Origin: Ruminiclostridium sp.
Lineage (GTDB): Bacteria > Bacillota > Clostridia > Oscillospirales > Ruminococcaceae
Direction of reading: 5' to 3'
Length of the DNA: 34,395 nucleotides
NCBI GenBank assembly: GCA_017465545.1
Contig: JAFTVY010000034.1
Location: forward strand, 1 to 34,395
The translations under genes and the position numbers were made by a program. The notes under the pieces were generated by a model, which was not told where the DNA came from, searched no databases, and saw only the letters and a list, made by a program, of their open reading frames with translations. Shown one piece after another: positions 23,736 to 32,744 of the stretch. Position 1 is the first letter of the stretch, and each line of letters begins with the position of its first letter.

Positions 23736-23752
23736 TATACTATAATAGTATA
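23736..23752. promoter_or_regulatory. Palindrome over a TATAAT box in the divergent region
   Basis: TATACTA (23736-23742) and TAGTATA (23746-23752) form an exact inverted repeat; the centre together with the left arm gives a TATAAT at 23741-23746. ACTATA/TATAGT dyads over the -10 are typical operators of GntR/YtrA-type repressors of ABC genes. No such repressor is in the window. The leader up to 23833 also has GCCTG/CAGGC, a possible small stem (about 23790-23812). Confidence 0.55.
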
Positions 23753-23833
23753 GTTGTTTGTTGGGATATAGTAACAGAAGAATTATATGCCTGAGAGAGA
23801 AAAATATACAGGCAAGACGGAGAAGAAAAAAAT

Positions 23834-24535
23834 ATGAGCTTCATAACCTTAAACGAGATAACAAAGCAGTATCATATGGGCGATATAACCATAAACGCCA
23901 ACGACAAGGTAAGCTTTGAGATTGAAAAGGGCGAATTTGCGATAGTTGTAGGCCCGTCGGGTAGCGGTAAGACTACAGTACTTAATATTTTAGGCGGTAT
24001 GGATACGGCAACGTCGGGTGACTTTTACGTAGATGGCACAAGGATAAGTGCCTACAGCAGAAAAGAGCTTATTTCCTACAGAAGATTTGATATAGGCTTT
24101 ATCTTTCAGTTCTATAACCTTATCCCGAATCTTACCGCGAAGGAGAATATCGAGCTTTCTACCCAGACGGTAAGGGATTTTATCCCTGCAGAGGAGATAC
24201 TGAAAAAGGTCGGACTTGCCGAAAGAATGAACAATTTCCCAGCCCAGCTTTCAGGTGGCGAGCAGCAGAGAGTAGCTATAGCAAGAGCGCTTGCAAAGAA
24301 GCCTAAGCTCCTCCTTTGCGACGAGCCGACCGGTGCGCTGGACTATAACACGGGTAAAATGATATTAAAGCTTTTACAGGATACCTGCAGAGAGGAAAAT
24401 ATGACGGTGGTACTGGTTACCCACAACTCTGCAATATGTCCTATGGCTGACAGAGTTATAAGAATGAAAAGCAGTAAGGTGCGTGAGATAATCGTAAACG
24501 AAAATCCCACCCCCGTAGAAGAGATAGAATGGTAA
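23834..24535 (+). CDS. ABC transporter ATPase, MacB/LolD type
   Basis: A 233-residue nucleotide-binding domain with Walker A GPSGSGKT near residues 39-46, the Q-loop in FQFYNLIPN near 93, signature [15 protein letters not shown] near 139-153 and Walker [13 protein letters not shown] near 159-170. The H-loop is VTHNSAI near 199. The layout is that of MacB/LolD-type ATPases that couple to FtsX permeases. It starts behind GGAGAAG, 82 bases after the palindromic promoter, and its stop is 13 bases from the permease start. Confidence 0.95.
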   Translation: MSFITLNEITKQYHMGDITINANDKVSFEIEKGEFAIVVGPSGSGKTTVLNILGGMDTATSGDFYVDGTRISAYSRKELISYRRFDIGFIFQFYNLIPNLTAKENIELSTQTVRDFIPAEEILKKVGLAERMNNFPAQLSGGEQQRVAIARALAKKPKLLLCDEPTGALDYNTGKMILKLLQDTCREENMTVVLVTHNSAICPMADRVIRMKSSKVREIIVNENPTPVEEIEW

Positions 24536-24548
24536 GGGGTTACTGCTT

Positions 24549-27500
24549 ATGAAAAATACAATGCTGAAAAATGCATTTTCGGAAATCAAAAAGACGAAAA
24601 ACCGCTTTTTCTCCATTTTCGGAATAATTGCCATCGGCACAGGCTTCTTTTCGGGACTGCTTGCATCTGCTCCCGATATGAGAATGACTGCGGACAGTTA
24701 TTATGATGAACAGAATCTGATGGATTTCAGACTTGTTTCCACCTATGGCTTCAGCGAAAAGGATATTGAAGAGCTGGAAAAGATAGACGGACTTGATATT
24801 TACCCCGGCTATTTCACCGATACCTTTATCGGTTCCGAAGGCTCTGATAAGGTGGCAAGAGTCTATTCTCTTGACGAGCTTGGCGAAAACAACGCCCACA
24901 GCTCATTATGGCTCACCGAGGGCAGATTCCCTGAAAATGAAAACGAATGTCTTGTAGACGCAGGCAAGCTGGTAACCGGCTACGAGCTTGGTGATAAGAT
25001 AACTCTCAGCGGCGACAGCTCCTTTGACGTATCGGATACGCTGAAGAATACCGAATATACGGTAGTCGGCAGATTTGATACTCCGATGTTCATTTCCGAT
25101 ACGGAGCGTGGAAATACCACTATAGGTACAGGCTCTGTAAGTATGATGCTGTACATCCCGAAGGAAAACTTCAAGACCGAGGTATATACTCAGGTTTTCG
25201 TAACCTGCGACGATCTTGCGGAGATGGACAGCTATTCCGACGAGTACGAGGGACTGCGGGATAATATTACCGATAAGCTTAAAGGTACGGCAAAGGTAAG
25301 AGAGAATGAACGCCTTCAGGAAATCAAGCAGGATGCAAAGGATAAGATAGCTGAGGCAAGAGCCGAGCTTGCAAAGGAAAAGGCGAAGATATATGCTGAA
25401 ATAGCCGATAACGAGAAAAAGCTTCTTGAAGCAAAGAAGGAAATAGAGGACGGCGAAAAGGAGCTTGCCGAGGGAGCCCAGACCTTAAAGGACAGCAAGG
25501 CAGAGCTTGACGATGCAAAAAAACAGCTGGACGAGGGCAAGGCTCAGCTTGAAGAAGCGGAGCAGACTCTGAAGGACGGCAAAGCAGAGCTTGATAATGG
25601 CAAGGCAGAGCTTGACAAGGCAAAAACCGAGCTTGATAAGGGCAAGGCTGAGTTAGAGGAAAAAGAGCCTGAAATAGAAGAGGGCAGAAAACAGCTTGAA
25701 GACGCCAAAGCCCAGCTTGACGACGCTAAAAAACAGCTGGACGAGGGCAAGGCTCAGCTTGACGAAACAAAGCCGATGATAGAATTTTTCGGCAGTATCG
25801 TGGAAGGTCTTGAAAACAGCGCATTCAACACCGACGCTCTTACAGCTCTTATCGATGCGGCGGAAAAGGCGGGCATTCTTGATAAGGAATCGGCAGACGA
25901 ATTAAGACCATTGTTCGACGGCACGAAGACTGTAGCTGAAATAAAAAAATATTACGACGACGCATTAAAGCAGTATAACGACGGACTGGCACAGTACGAA
26001 AGCGGACTCAGTCAGTACAATGAAGGCTATGCGGAATACGAAAAGGGACTTGCTGAGTTCAACGAGGGACTGAAGCTATACGAGGACGGCAAGAGTCAGA
26101 TAGAAAAAGGCTATGAAGCCTATTACAACGGAATTTTCCAGTATTATGACGGACTTTCCCAGTATTATATGGGATACAGCGAATACAAAGAGGGCAGAGA
26201 TGCCTACGAAAAGAATTACCTCCTTTATGAAAGCGGACTGAAGCAGTACGAAGAAGGACTGAAGCAGTTTGAAGAAAGTGAAAAGCTCTTTAACGAAGGT
26301 AAAGAGGAATACGAAGAAGGCGTAAAGGCTTTAGAGGAAGGTAAAAAAGAGGCTGACGAAAAATTTGCGGAAGCCGAAGAGGAAATAGACAAGAACGAAA
26401 AGGAAATAGAAGAGCTCAGCGAAATCGAATGGTACGTCTTTACAAGAGCAGATAACCCGGGCTATACCGAGTACGGCGAAAACGCCCTTCGTATAAGCAA
26501 TATCGCAATAGTTTTCCCCTGGTTCTTCGTAATGATTGCGGCACTTGTCTGCCTTACCACAATGACAAGAATGGTAGATGAACAGCGTACCCAGATAGGT
26601 ACTCTCAAGGCACTGGGCTACGGCAATTTCTCCATTATTACGAAATATATAATCTACGCCGCTCTGGCGTCTGCGTCAGGTGCGATCGTGGGAACGCTTG
26701 TGGGACTGAAATTATTCCCCGGCGTAATCATAATAGCCTACGGCATGATGTACAAGCTCCATGCACTTGTAATGCCCTATGACCTTGCTCTTATGGGAGT
26801 GGTTATTCTGGCGGCGGTATTACTGGTACTGTTTACAGTTTACTTTGCCTGCTCAGCAATACTCCGTGAGCAACCATCACAGCTTATGCGACCGAAGGCT
26901 CCTAAAACGGGTAAGAAGATACTGCTTGAAAGGATGGGCTTTATCTGGAAGCATCTTTCCTTCAGCCAGAAGGTTACTATGCGTAATCTTTTCAGATATA
27001 AGAGAAGAATGTTTATGACTGTAGTAGGTATAGCAGGCTGTACCGCACTTGTGCTGACGGGCTTTGGTATATATGACAGCGTAAGCGATATTCTCAATAA
27101 GCAGTTTGATGAAATAAGCCTTCATACCGGTATGGCGATATATTCGGATGAGGGAGAAAGCAAAGCGGATACCGAAGGAATTAAGAATCTGCTTTCGGAT
27201 AACGATCTTGATACCGTTGACGTGTATATAAAGAATTTCAGCGTAAAGGCTGACGGCAAATTCACCGACAGTAGTATTTTCGTTGTGAAGGACAACGAAG
27301 AGCTGAAAAAGTGCGTTAACGTAAAGGACCGTATAACCGGTGAAAAATATAATCTCACCGACGAAGGTATAATCATAAACGAAAAGCTTGCCACCTTGCT
27401 GGGAGGCCTTGAAAAGGGCGACAGCATTGAGGTATATATCACCGAAACCGAACCGGTTGAAATGGTGATAACCAATATCTGCGAAAACTATGCAGGACAT

Positions 27501-28109
27501 TATCTGTACCTGTCGGAGCAGTATTACGAAAAGGTGGTAGAAGAAAAAGTCCCCTATAACAGCACATTCTTTATGACTGAGGAAGGGGAGGAGCTTTCTG
27601 AAAAGGAAAGAGACGAGCTTGCTTCCCGTCTTATGAAGCTTGACGGAATGATGGCGGTAAGCTATAAGAGAGCTACGGCAGGAACCTTTTCAAAGATGCT
27701 GGAATCCTTGCTTTTTGTAATAATTCTGCTGATAGTAAGTGCAGGTGCGCTTGCCTTTATCGTACTTTATAATCTCACGAATATCAACATAAACGAGCGT
27801 ATAAGAGAGATTGCAACTCTCAAGGTGCTTGGCTTCTATGACAAGGAGACATCCGTTTACGTATTCCGTGAAATTATGCTGCTGACTCTTTTAGGTTCAG
27901 GCGCAGGTCTTATTCTTGGCAGAACCTTGCTTGACTTTATCGTAAAGACTATTGAGATAGATATGGTAATGTTCGGCAGAGAGGTACATCTGACAAGCTT
28001 TATAATATCCGTAGTGATAACACTTGTATTTGCGGTGATCGTTATGCTGGTAATGCATAAGCACCTTAAAAATATTGACATGGTTGAGGCTCTGAAGAGC
28101 GTCGAATAA
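24549..28109 (+). CDS. Very long FtsX-family permease with two-part heptad stalk
   Basis: A 1186-residue permease. A transmembrane segment at about 19-38 is followed by an external MacB-like domain to about 250. A charged coiled coil at about 255-408 repeats AELDDAKKQLDEGKAQLEE-like units, then a short break follows. A second heptad region at about 468-628 repeats Tyr-X-X-Gly-Leu units (QYNDGLA, QYESGLS, QYNEGYA, QYEEGLK). FtsX core helices are at about 650-790. The second FtsX part has an external domain (about 845-1040) and terminal helices at about 1051-1080 and 1110-1170. FtsX permeases with the preceding ATPase move or extract envelope molecules rather than small substrates. The stalk is far longer than in MacB. 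It is followed by the repeat protein gene after 21 bases. Confidence 0.85.
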   Translation: MKNTMLKNAFSEIKKTKNRFFSIFGIIAIGTGFFSGLLASAPDMRMTADSYYDEQNLMDFRLVSTYGFSEKDIEELEKIDGLDIYPGYFTDTFIGSEGSDKVARVYSLDELGENNAHSSLWLTEGRFPENENECLVDAGKLVTGYELGDKITLSGDSSFDVSDTLKNTEYTVVGRFDTPMFISDTERGNTTIGTGSVSMMLYIPKENFKTEVYTQVFVTCDDLAEMDSYSDEYEGLRDNITDKLKGTAKVRENERLQEIKQDAKDKIAEARAELAKEKAKIYAEIADNEKKLLEAKKEIEDGEKELAEGAQTLKDSKAELDDAKKQLDEGKAQLEEAEQTLKDGKAELDNGKAELDKAKTELDKGKAELEEKEPEIEEGRKQLEDAKAQLDDAKKQLDEGKAQLDETKPMIEFFGSIVEGLENSAFNTDALTALIDAAEKAGILDKESADELRPLFDGTKTVAEIKKYYDDALKQYNDGLAQYESGLSQYNEGYAEYEKGLAEFNEGLKLYEDGKSQIEKGYEAYYNGIFQYYDGLSQYYMGYSEYKEGRDAYEKNYLLYESGLKQYEEGLKQFEESEKLFNEGKEEYEEGVKALEEGKKEADEKFAEAEEEIDKNEKEIEELSEIEWYVFTRADNPGYTEYGENALRISNIAIVFPWFFVMIAALVCLTTMTRMVDEQRTQIGTLKALGYGNFSIITKYIIYAALASASGAIVGTLVGLKLFPGVIIIAYGMMYKLHALVMPYDLALMGVVILAAVLLVLFTVYFACSAILREQPSQLMRPKAPKTGKKILLERMGFIWKHLSFSQKVTMRNLFRYKRRMFMTVVGIAGCTALVLTGFGIYDSVSDILNKQFDEISLHTGMAIYSDEGESKADTEGIKNLLSDNDLDTVDVYIKNFSVKADGKFTDSSIFVVKDNEELKKCVNVKDRITGEKYNLTDEGIIINEKLATLLGGLEKGDSIEVYITETEPVEMVITNICENYAGHYLYLSEQYYEKVVEEKVPYNSTFFMTEEGEELSEKERDELASRLMKLDGMMAVSYKRATAGTFSKMLESLLFVIILLIVSAGALAFIVLYNLTNININERIREIATLKVLGFYDKETSVYVFREIMLLTLLGSGAGLILGRTLLDFIVKTIEIDMVMFGREVHLTSFIISVVITLVFAVIVMLVMHKHLKNIDMVEALKSVE

Positions 28110-28130
28110 AAACGAAAGGGATGGTGACTG

Positions 28131-31010
28131 ATGAAGTTAGGTCAGGCGTTAATGCTTGCCGCGTCAGCCGCAGCTGCAGCGGGTGCAGCTGTATATGCAA
28201 AGAAAAAGTTTGATAGCAAGGGGGCAAAAAAGGAAGAGGATAAGGCGTCCCGATGGAAGAGCTTGCCCCAGGATGCCGAGGTTGTAATACCAAAGAAAAA
28301 GCCCGTGCATTCAGCAGCTGTGAAGGAGGAGGTTACAGAGACTACTCCTTGTGAAAATGAAATAGTATCACAGCTTGCAAGGGATATTGAAATAGTATCA
28401 GCTGAAGAAGAGCCTGAGGTTCAGCCTACAGCAAATGAAGAAGCTTCCGTACAGCAGGAGACGTCCGAAGTGGCAGTCGCTGAACAGACGGAGGAAAAGC
28501 CTGCTCTACAGAAAAAGCAGAAGCAGAAGAAATACTACGCTCCCGTTGATTTTACTTTCACAGAGGAAGAAAACGAGGCTCCCGTAAGCTTTGAAAACGT
28601 TATGGAGCATTTCAAAGAGGTTGAGCTTACAGAAGAGGAAAAGCAGTACTACGTACCTGCCACCGAAGACGCCCGTGAGGAAGCTGATGCAGAAAGCTAT
28701 GCTGAAATAGAAGAGGATGAAAAGACTATATTTGAAAGCTTCCTTGATGAGCCGGTTGTGGAAAAGGAAGAAGAGATTCCTGACACAGAGGAAGAGGAAG
28801 TCATTCAGGATGCTAACGAACAGCAGGCATTCCAGGATTTTGCTCACGCAGTAGCTCCCGTTCCGCTGGTTGTAAATGAAGTAACAGCCATCCCTGAAAG
28901 CGAAGCAGAACGTATAACCTCTGAATCAGCACAGATCCCTTCTATAGATGGAATACCCTCCCTTTCAGCAGAGGAAGAGACACCCGCCGTCATAGAAGAA
29001 ATCATTCAGATGCCCGAAGCAACAGAGGAAGCGGTTGAAGAAGTAGCAGAAGCTCCCATAATCGAGGAAGTAGTTGCTCCAGTAATTGAAGAAGTAGCAG
29101 AAGCTCCCGTAATTGAAGAGGTAGCTGAAGCTCCCGTAATCGAGGAAGTAGTTGCTCCAGTAATTGAAGAAGTAGCCGAAGCTCCCGTAATCGAGGAAGT
29201 AGCCGATACTCCCGTAATTGAAGAGGTAGCCGAAGCTCCCATAATCGAGGAAGTAGCTGAAGCTCCCGTAATTGAGGAAGTAGCCGAAGCTCCCGTAATC
29301 GAGGAAGTAGTTGCTCCTATAATTGAAGAAGTAGCTGAAGCTCCCGTAATCGAGGAAGTAGTTGCTCCCGTAATCGAGGAAGTTGTTGAAGCTCCCATAA
29401 TCGAGGAAGTAGCCGAAACTCCCGTAATCGAAGAAGTAGCTGAAGCTCCCGTTGTTGAAGAAGTAGCTGAAGCTCCTATAGTTGAGGAGATAGTTGCTCC
29501 CGTAATTGAGGAAGTAGCCGAAGCTCCCGTAATTGAAGAGGTAGCTGAAGCTCCCGTAATTGAAGAAGTAGCTGAAGCTCCCATAATCGAGGAAGTTGTT
29601 GAAGCTCCCGTAATCGAAGAAGTAGCTGAAGCTCCCGTAACCCAGGAAGTAGCTGAAGCCCCCGTAATCGAGGAAGTTGTTGAAGCTCCCGTAATTGAAG
29701 AAGTAGCTGAAGCTCCCGTAATCGAGGAAGTTGTTGAAGCTCCCGTAATCGAGGAAGTAGCTGAAGCTCCCGTAATCGAGGAAGTAGCTGAAGCTCCCGT
29801 AACCGAGGAAGTTATTAAGATAGCCGAGCCTGCTCCCTTTGTGGAGGCGGATATGGGAATATCCTTACCTGATATGGATGAAGAATCCGACGGCTCCCAT
29901 GCGGCTATTGATCCTATGAAAGAAGCGATGATAAACGCTGATTTCGGTGATTTGCTTACCGATATTGCGGTAGCACCCGATGCTCCGAAGAAAACTCTTG
30001 ACTTCTTTGATAATCCCGAGGAGGAAGAGTTAAGGCATACCGTTTCCGATGATGAGGTATCAATGGAGGATCTGTTCGGAGATCTCCTTGCTGAAACGGA
30101 TGCAAAGCCCGAACCTGCTATCACCAGTCCCAGCGAGGTATTCAATATGTTTGATACCGGTAGCGTTGACGAGGATGATTTTGACGATTATAAGGATGAA
30201 AAGATAGAAAAGGCGCAGGAGATGATCTCCACCAGCGATACAAGACGAGCAATCGCTCAGGATATTGCTGATAATATCGACCTTTTCGCCCAGCTTTTAG
30301 AACCGCTTAACGCCATCAAGGAAAACAAGGTAAGAGTAAAGAGCGGCATCCTCTTTGACTGGGAAATGAGAATACAGTCCCTTATCGGTGATCCGCCGAT
30401 AAAGAGCTACTGGCGTAACAATTTTGCAAACTATGAAATCTGGACAGATGAAAAGTATATGGAAAAGGCAGACGAGCTTTTATCCATGCTTCAGCTTGTG
30501 GGAATTGTAAGAGACAACGTCAAGGAAGTAGTAATCAACCGTGAAACGCTGGAATTCTATTCCGCCCAGAGCGAGCAGATGAACAACGATTTCAATATCG
30601 GTGAAACTGCGGTTGTAGTACGTCCCTGCTGGAAGATAAACGGCAGACCTGCAAGAAAGGGCGAAATTACAAAGAAAGCACCCTTTGCGGATTTCAGCAG
30701 TAAGAACGTATCTCCCTTAGAGCAGATGTTAAGAGCAAACAAGTGCGATGACGGTGACGTGAATATTCCCGTAAGCGAGGACAATTTCTGCTCCTTCGAT
30801 AAGGACGTACCTTACATAAAGCAGGCTATAAGCAGTGGCGTATGTAAGTGTGCGGTTAGAAGAATGGAGGGCGGTACAGCTCTTGCCTTCTTCTATGAGG
30901 TTATCAGTGACGGTGACAGCCAGCACTATGACGCTTGTACTTTAAGATTTGAGGCTACTATTGATAAGAATTGCAAGATAGTAGGCAGATTCAGAGGAGA
31001 AAAGGTATAA
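28131..31010 (+). CDS. Large anchored protein with acidic-proline repeats, family unknown
   Basis: A 959-residue protein that I do not recognise. Residues 7-23 (ALMLAASAAAAAGAAVY) form an alanine-rich transmembrane helix, followed by lysines (AKKKFDSKGAKKEEDK). By the positive-inside rule the rest should be cytoplasmic, which is unusual for a partner of an exporter. Residues 30-300 are Glu/Ala-rich and low complexity. Residues 302-565 are about 30 repeats of VAEAPVIEE and VVAPVIEE. The C-terminal 300 residues look globular (IQSLIGDPPIKSYWRNNF, AVVVRPCWKINGR, CKCAVRRMEGGTALAFFYEV), with cysteines late in the domain. GAAAGGG lies before the start, 21 bases after the permease stop, so it is probably co-transcribed. 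A strong terminator follows. Confidence 0.75.
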   Translation: MKLGQALMLAASAAAAAGAAVYAKKKFDSKGAKKEEDKASRWKSLPQDAEVVIPKKKPVHSAAVKEEVTETTPCENEIVSQLARDIEIVSAEEEPEVQPTANEEASVQQETSEVAVAEQTEEKPALQKKQKQKKYYAPVDFTFTEEENEAPVSFENVMEHFKEVELTEEEKQYYVPATEDAREEADAESYAEIEEDEKTIFESFLDEPVVEKEEEIPDTEEEEVIQDANEQQAFQDFAHAVAPVPLVVNEVTAIPESEAERITSESAQIPSIDGIPSLSAEEETPAVIEEIIQMPEATEEAVEEVAEAPIIEEVVAPVIEEVAEAPVIEEVAEAPVIEEVVAPVIEEVAEAPVIEEVADTPVIEEVAEAPIIEEVAEAPVIEEVAEAPVIEEVVAPIIEEVAEAPVIEEVVAPVIEEVVEAPIIEEVAETPVIEEVAEAPVVEEVAEAPIVEEIVAPVIEEVAEAPVIEEVAEAPVIEEVAEAPIIEEVVEAPVIEEVAEAPVTQEVAEAPVIEEVVEAPVIEEVAEAPVIEEVVEAPVIEEVAEAPVIEEVAEAPVTEEVIKIAEPAPFVEADMGISLPDMDEESDGSHAAIDPMKEAMINADFGDLLTDIAVAPDAPKKTLDFFDNPEEEELRHTVSDDEVSMEDLFGDLLAETDAKPEPAITSPSEVFNMFDTGSVDEDDFDDYKDEKIEKAQEMISTSDTRRAIAQDIADNIDLFAQLLEPLNAIKENKVRVKSGILFDWEMRIQSLIGDPPIKSYWRNNFANYEIWTDEKYMEKADELLSMLQLVGIVRDNVKEVVINRETLEFYSAQSEQMNNDFNIGETAVVVRPCWKINGRPARKGEITKKAPFADFSSKNVSPLEQMLRANKCDDGDVNIPVSEDNFCSFDKDVPYIKQAISSGVCKCAVRRMEGGTALAFFYEVISDGDSQHYDACTLRFEATIDKNCKIVGRFRGEKV
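29032..29826 (+). repeat. In-frame tandem repeats of 27 and 24 bp
   Basis: Within the 959-residue gene, units coding VAEAPVIEE (27 bp) and VVAPVIEE (24 bp) alternate irregularly about 30 times. Differences between copies are mostly synonymous (ATC/ATT, GAG/GAA), with scattered variants such as VIEEVVEAP and VTQEV. All length differences are multiples of three bases. The pattern indicates slippage or unequal crossing-over under selection for the amino acid sequence. Confidence 0.85.
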
Positions 31011-31017
31011 AATAAAT

Positions 31018-31049
31018 TCCGCCTTCGGTTTTTCCGAAGGCGGATTTTT
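31018..31049 (+). terminator. Intrinsic terminator after the repeat protein gene
   Basis: TCCGCCTTCGG (31018-31028), loop TTTTT, CCGAAGGCGGA (31034-31044) and TTTTTG. It ends the ABC/FtsX/repeat-protein unit; on the minus strand it may also serve the small gene at 31072. Confidence 0.92.
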
Positions 31050-31071
31050 GTGATCCGGTGGTGTGAATTTC

Positions 31072-31245
31072 CTACATACGGAAGGACTCTATAATAGAAC
31101 CTACCGCCTTTATCGCTTTTCCCGTTGCCTTTTTTGCAACGTATTTCTTTGATGAGGTTACGGCTTTTGCTGTGGCAAAGGCAACGCCACCGACTACCAT
31201 AGCCGCACCGATACATTTCATATTTGAAATTGTTTTCTTGGTCAT
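31072..31245 (-). CDS. Small 57-residue membrane-anchored protein
   Basis: A 57-residue ORF beginning MTKKTISNMKCIGAAMVVGG. A hydrophobic Gly/Ala helix at about 11-25 is followed by a lysine-rich amphipathic tail (SSKKYVAKKATGKAIKAVGS). GAAAGGAG lies ten bases before ATG, and codon use is like the neighbours, so it is very likely real despite its size. The layout, an Ala/Gly helix followed by a basic segment, resembles the N terminus of the adjacent 959-residue protein and small YtxH-like proteins. Function unknown. Confidence 0.7.
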   Translation of the reverse strand: MTKKTISNMKCIGAAMVVGGVAFATAKAVTSSKKYVAKKATGKAIKAVGSIIESFRM

Positions 31246-31464
31246 ATAAAAAACTCCTTTCAGAACTTTTATCGTTCCAAAAATATTATTTTCTGAAAAT
31301 GAGTCTATATTTGTTGTAATAATTGACGAGGATAATTAGAATATAATTTGCAATTATTATCTAAAACCAAGAAAATAAGCATCTTTTGAGAAATTTCTAT
31401 CGACTTTTTTAATAAAATGTGTTAAAATACTTTTCGGTATTATTTTTAATGGAAGGAGCTTTAT

Positions 31465-32328
31465 ATGTCACAGCATAAAAAGGTTGTTGCTATACACGAT
31501 CTGTCCGGCTACGGCAGATGCGCTTTATCTGTAATAATTCCGATAATCTCCGCTACCGGCATTCAGGTAGTACCCGTTCCTACTGCGGTACTGTCCACCC
31601 ATACCGGCGGCTTTGATAATATAGCTATAAGAAATCTTACCGAGCATATCACCGATTGCTATAATCATTATAAAGAGCTTCAGGTAGAATTCGACTGCAT
31701 CTACAGCGGTTTCTTATCCTCTCCCGAGCAGGTTGACGGTTGCCTTTTGTATCTTGAAGGCTATAAGGACGCCTTAAAGGTTGTCGATCCCGTTTTGGGT
31801 GATAACGGAAAGCCTTATAAGACCTGCACAAAGGAGCTTATGAAGAGAATGAGAGAGCTTACCGGCAAGGCGGATATAATCACCCCGAATCTTACCGAGG
31901 CGTGCATACTTCTTGACGAGGACTATCCTAAAGGACTTTCTGTTAATGAAGCAAAACAGTGGCTCAGAAGACTTGCAGACAAGCCGCAGATGGTAGTTTT
32001 CAAGGGCGTTCCCCTTATAGAAAACGACGATATAGTGCTGTCAAATATCGGCTATGATAATAAGACCGACGAATTCTGGAGAGTTGACTGGAATCATATC
32101 CCTGCAAACTACCCAGGTACGGGCGATATATTCTGCTCCGTGCTTACCGCCGCTCTGATGAAGGGACAGACTCTCCCCGAGGCTATCAGCCGTGCGGCAA
32201 AGTTCACCGAAATCACCATAAACACCACCTATAAAAACGGCACAGAAGCAAGAACGGGCGTGCTGTTTGAATATGATTTGGGCTGGCTTATGAGGGATGA
32301 CGTAACAACGGAATTTAAGAAGATGTAG
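31465..32328 (+). CDS. Pyridoxal/pyridoxamine kinase, PdxY/PdxK-like
   Basis: A 287-residue ribokinase-fold protein. Diagnostic motifs are HDLSGYGRCALSVIIP (residues 11-26), STHTGGFDN near 44-52, VVDPVLGDNGK near 110-120, ITPNLTEACILL near 138 and PGTGDIFCSVLTAALMKG near 219-236, whose aspartate is the catalytic base. It phosphorylates pyridoxal, pyridoxamine or pyridoxine to supply PLP, which metY in this window uses. A PLP-salvage role is established for the family; whether the preferred substrate is pyridoxamine or pyridoxine cannot be read. GGAAGGAG precedes the start, with a TAAAAT -10 box at 31423. Confidence 0.93.
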   Translation: MSQHKKVVAIHDLSGYGRCALSVIIPIISATGIQVVPVPTAVLSTHTGGFDNIAIRNLTEHITDCYNHYKELQVEFDCIYSGFLSSPEQVDGCLLYLEGYKDALKVVDPVLGDNGKPYKTCTKELMKRMRELTGKADIITPNLTEACILLDEDYPKGLSVNEAKQWLRRLADKPQMVVFKGVPLIENDDIVLSNIGYDNKTDEFWRVDWNHIPANYPGTGDIFCSVLTAALMKGQTLPEAISRAAKFTEITINTTYKNGTEARTGVLFEYDLGWLMRDDVTTEFKKM

Positions 32329-32341
32329 TGATAAATTTATT

Positions 32342-32368
32342 CGGGCGAACTGTGTTCGCCCGTGTTTT
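32342..32368 (+). terminator. Intrinsic terminator after the kinase gene
   Basis: CGGGCGAAC (32342-32350), loop TGT, GTTCGCCCG (32354-32362) followed by TGTTTTTC. Confidence 0.9.
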
Positions 32369-32384
32369 TCGTTAAAATAAAAAC

Positions 32385-32416
32385 AGCCACGCAGGTTTTT
32401 CTGCGTGGCTATATTT
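32385..32416. terminator. Second, likely bidirectional terminator
   Basis: AGCCACGCAG (32385-32394), loop GTTTTT, CTGCGTGGCT (32401-32410). The plus strand continues with ATATTTTTT; the minus strand has GTTTTTATTTT. It lies eight bases after the stop of the minus-strand small gene and separates convergent units. Confidence 0.85.
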
Positions 32417-32417
32417 T

Positions 32418-32645
32418 TTAAACCTTCATATTCAGCAATCTATTGATAAGCCCTGCATCCGATAACTGCGCAGGGTCCGCTATTTTCTCTTTCTGACGGC
32501 TTGCAACAAATTCCGCCGCAGCCTTTGCATCACCTTTGGGAATATTAACAGCGCATTTTTCGTTCTTTTCAATAAGTGCTTTTGCTGTCGGCTGACTTGT
32601 AAGATAATTAAGCTCGGCTCTTGAAAGATTTGTAAGTATCCGCAT
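32418..32645 (-). CDS. Hypothetical 75-residue protein
   Basis: A 75-residue protein beginning MRILTNLSRAELNYLTSQPT and ending LLNMKV. No hydrophobic segment or metal motif is present; it is predicted helical and soluble. GGAGG lies seven bases before the ATG, and a terminator sits just after the stop, so it looks like a real monocistronic gene. I recognise no family. Confidence 0.65.
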   Translation of the reverse strand: MRILTNLSRAELNYLTSQPTAKALIEKNEKCAVNIPKGDAKAAAEFVASRQKEKIADPAQLSDAGLINRLLNMKV

Positions 32646-32744
32646 AAGGCACCTCCGCTGATTGATTAGTATATAATATACCTCTATCTTTTATATCGGC
32701 AGGTTATTATAAAACTTAATAGACGTAACAATATTTTTAACAAA

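Noticed and set aside
24374-24640. Small minus-strand frame across the ABC ATPase/permease junction
   Set aside because: It lies antisense to two confident genes and has no own signals.
29032-29826. CRISPR-like array
   Set aside because: Units are contiguous, have no unique spacers and stay in frame within a long gene. No cas gene is near.
29006-30145. Long Thr/Ser/Ala-rich open frame on the minus strand inside the repeat gene
   Set aside because: It mirrors the VAEAPVIEE repeat; the complement of a repeat without stops is also open. No ribosome site fits it, and the plus-strand frame has a real start, extends further and ends at a terminator.
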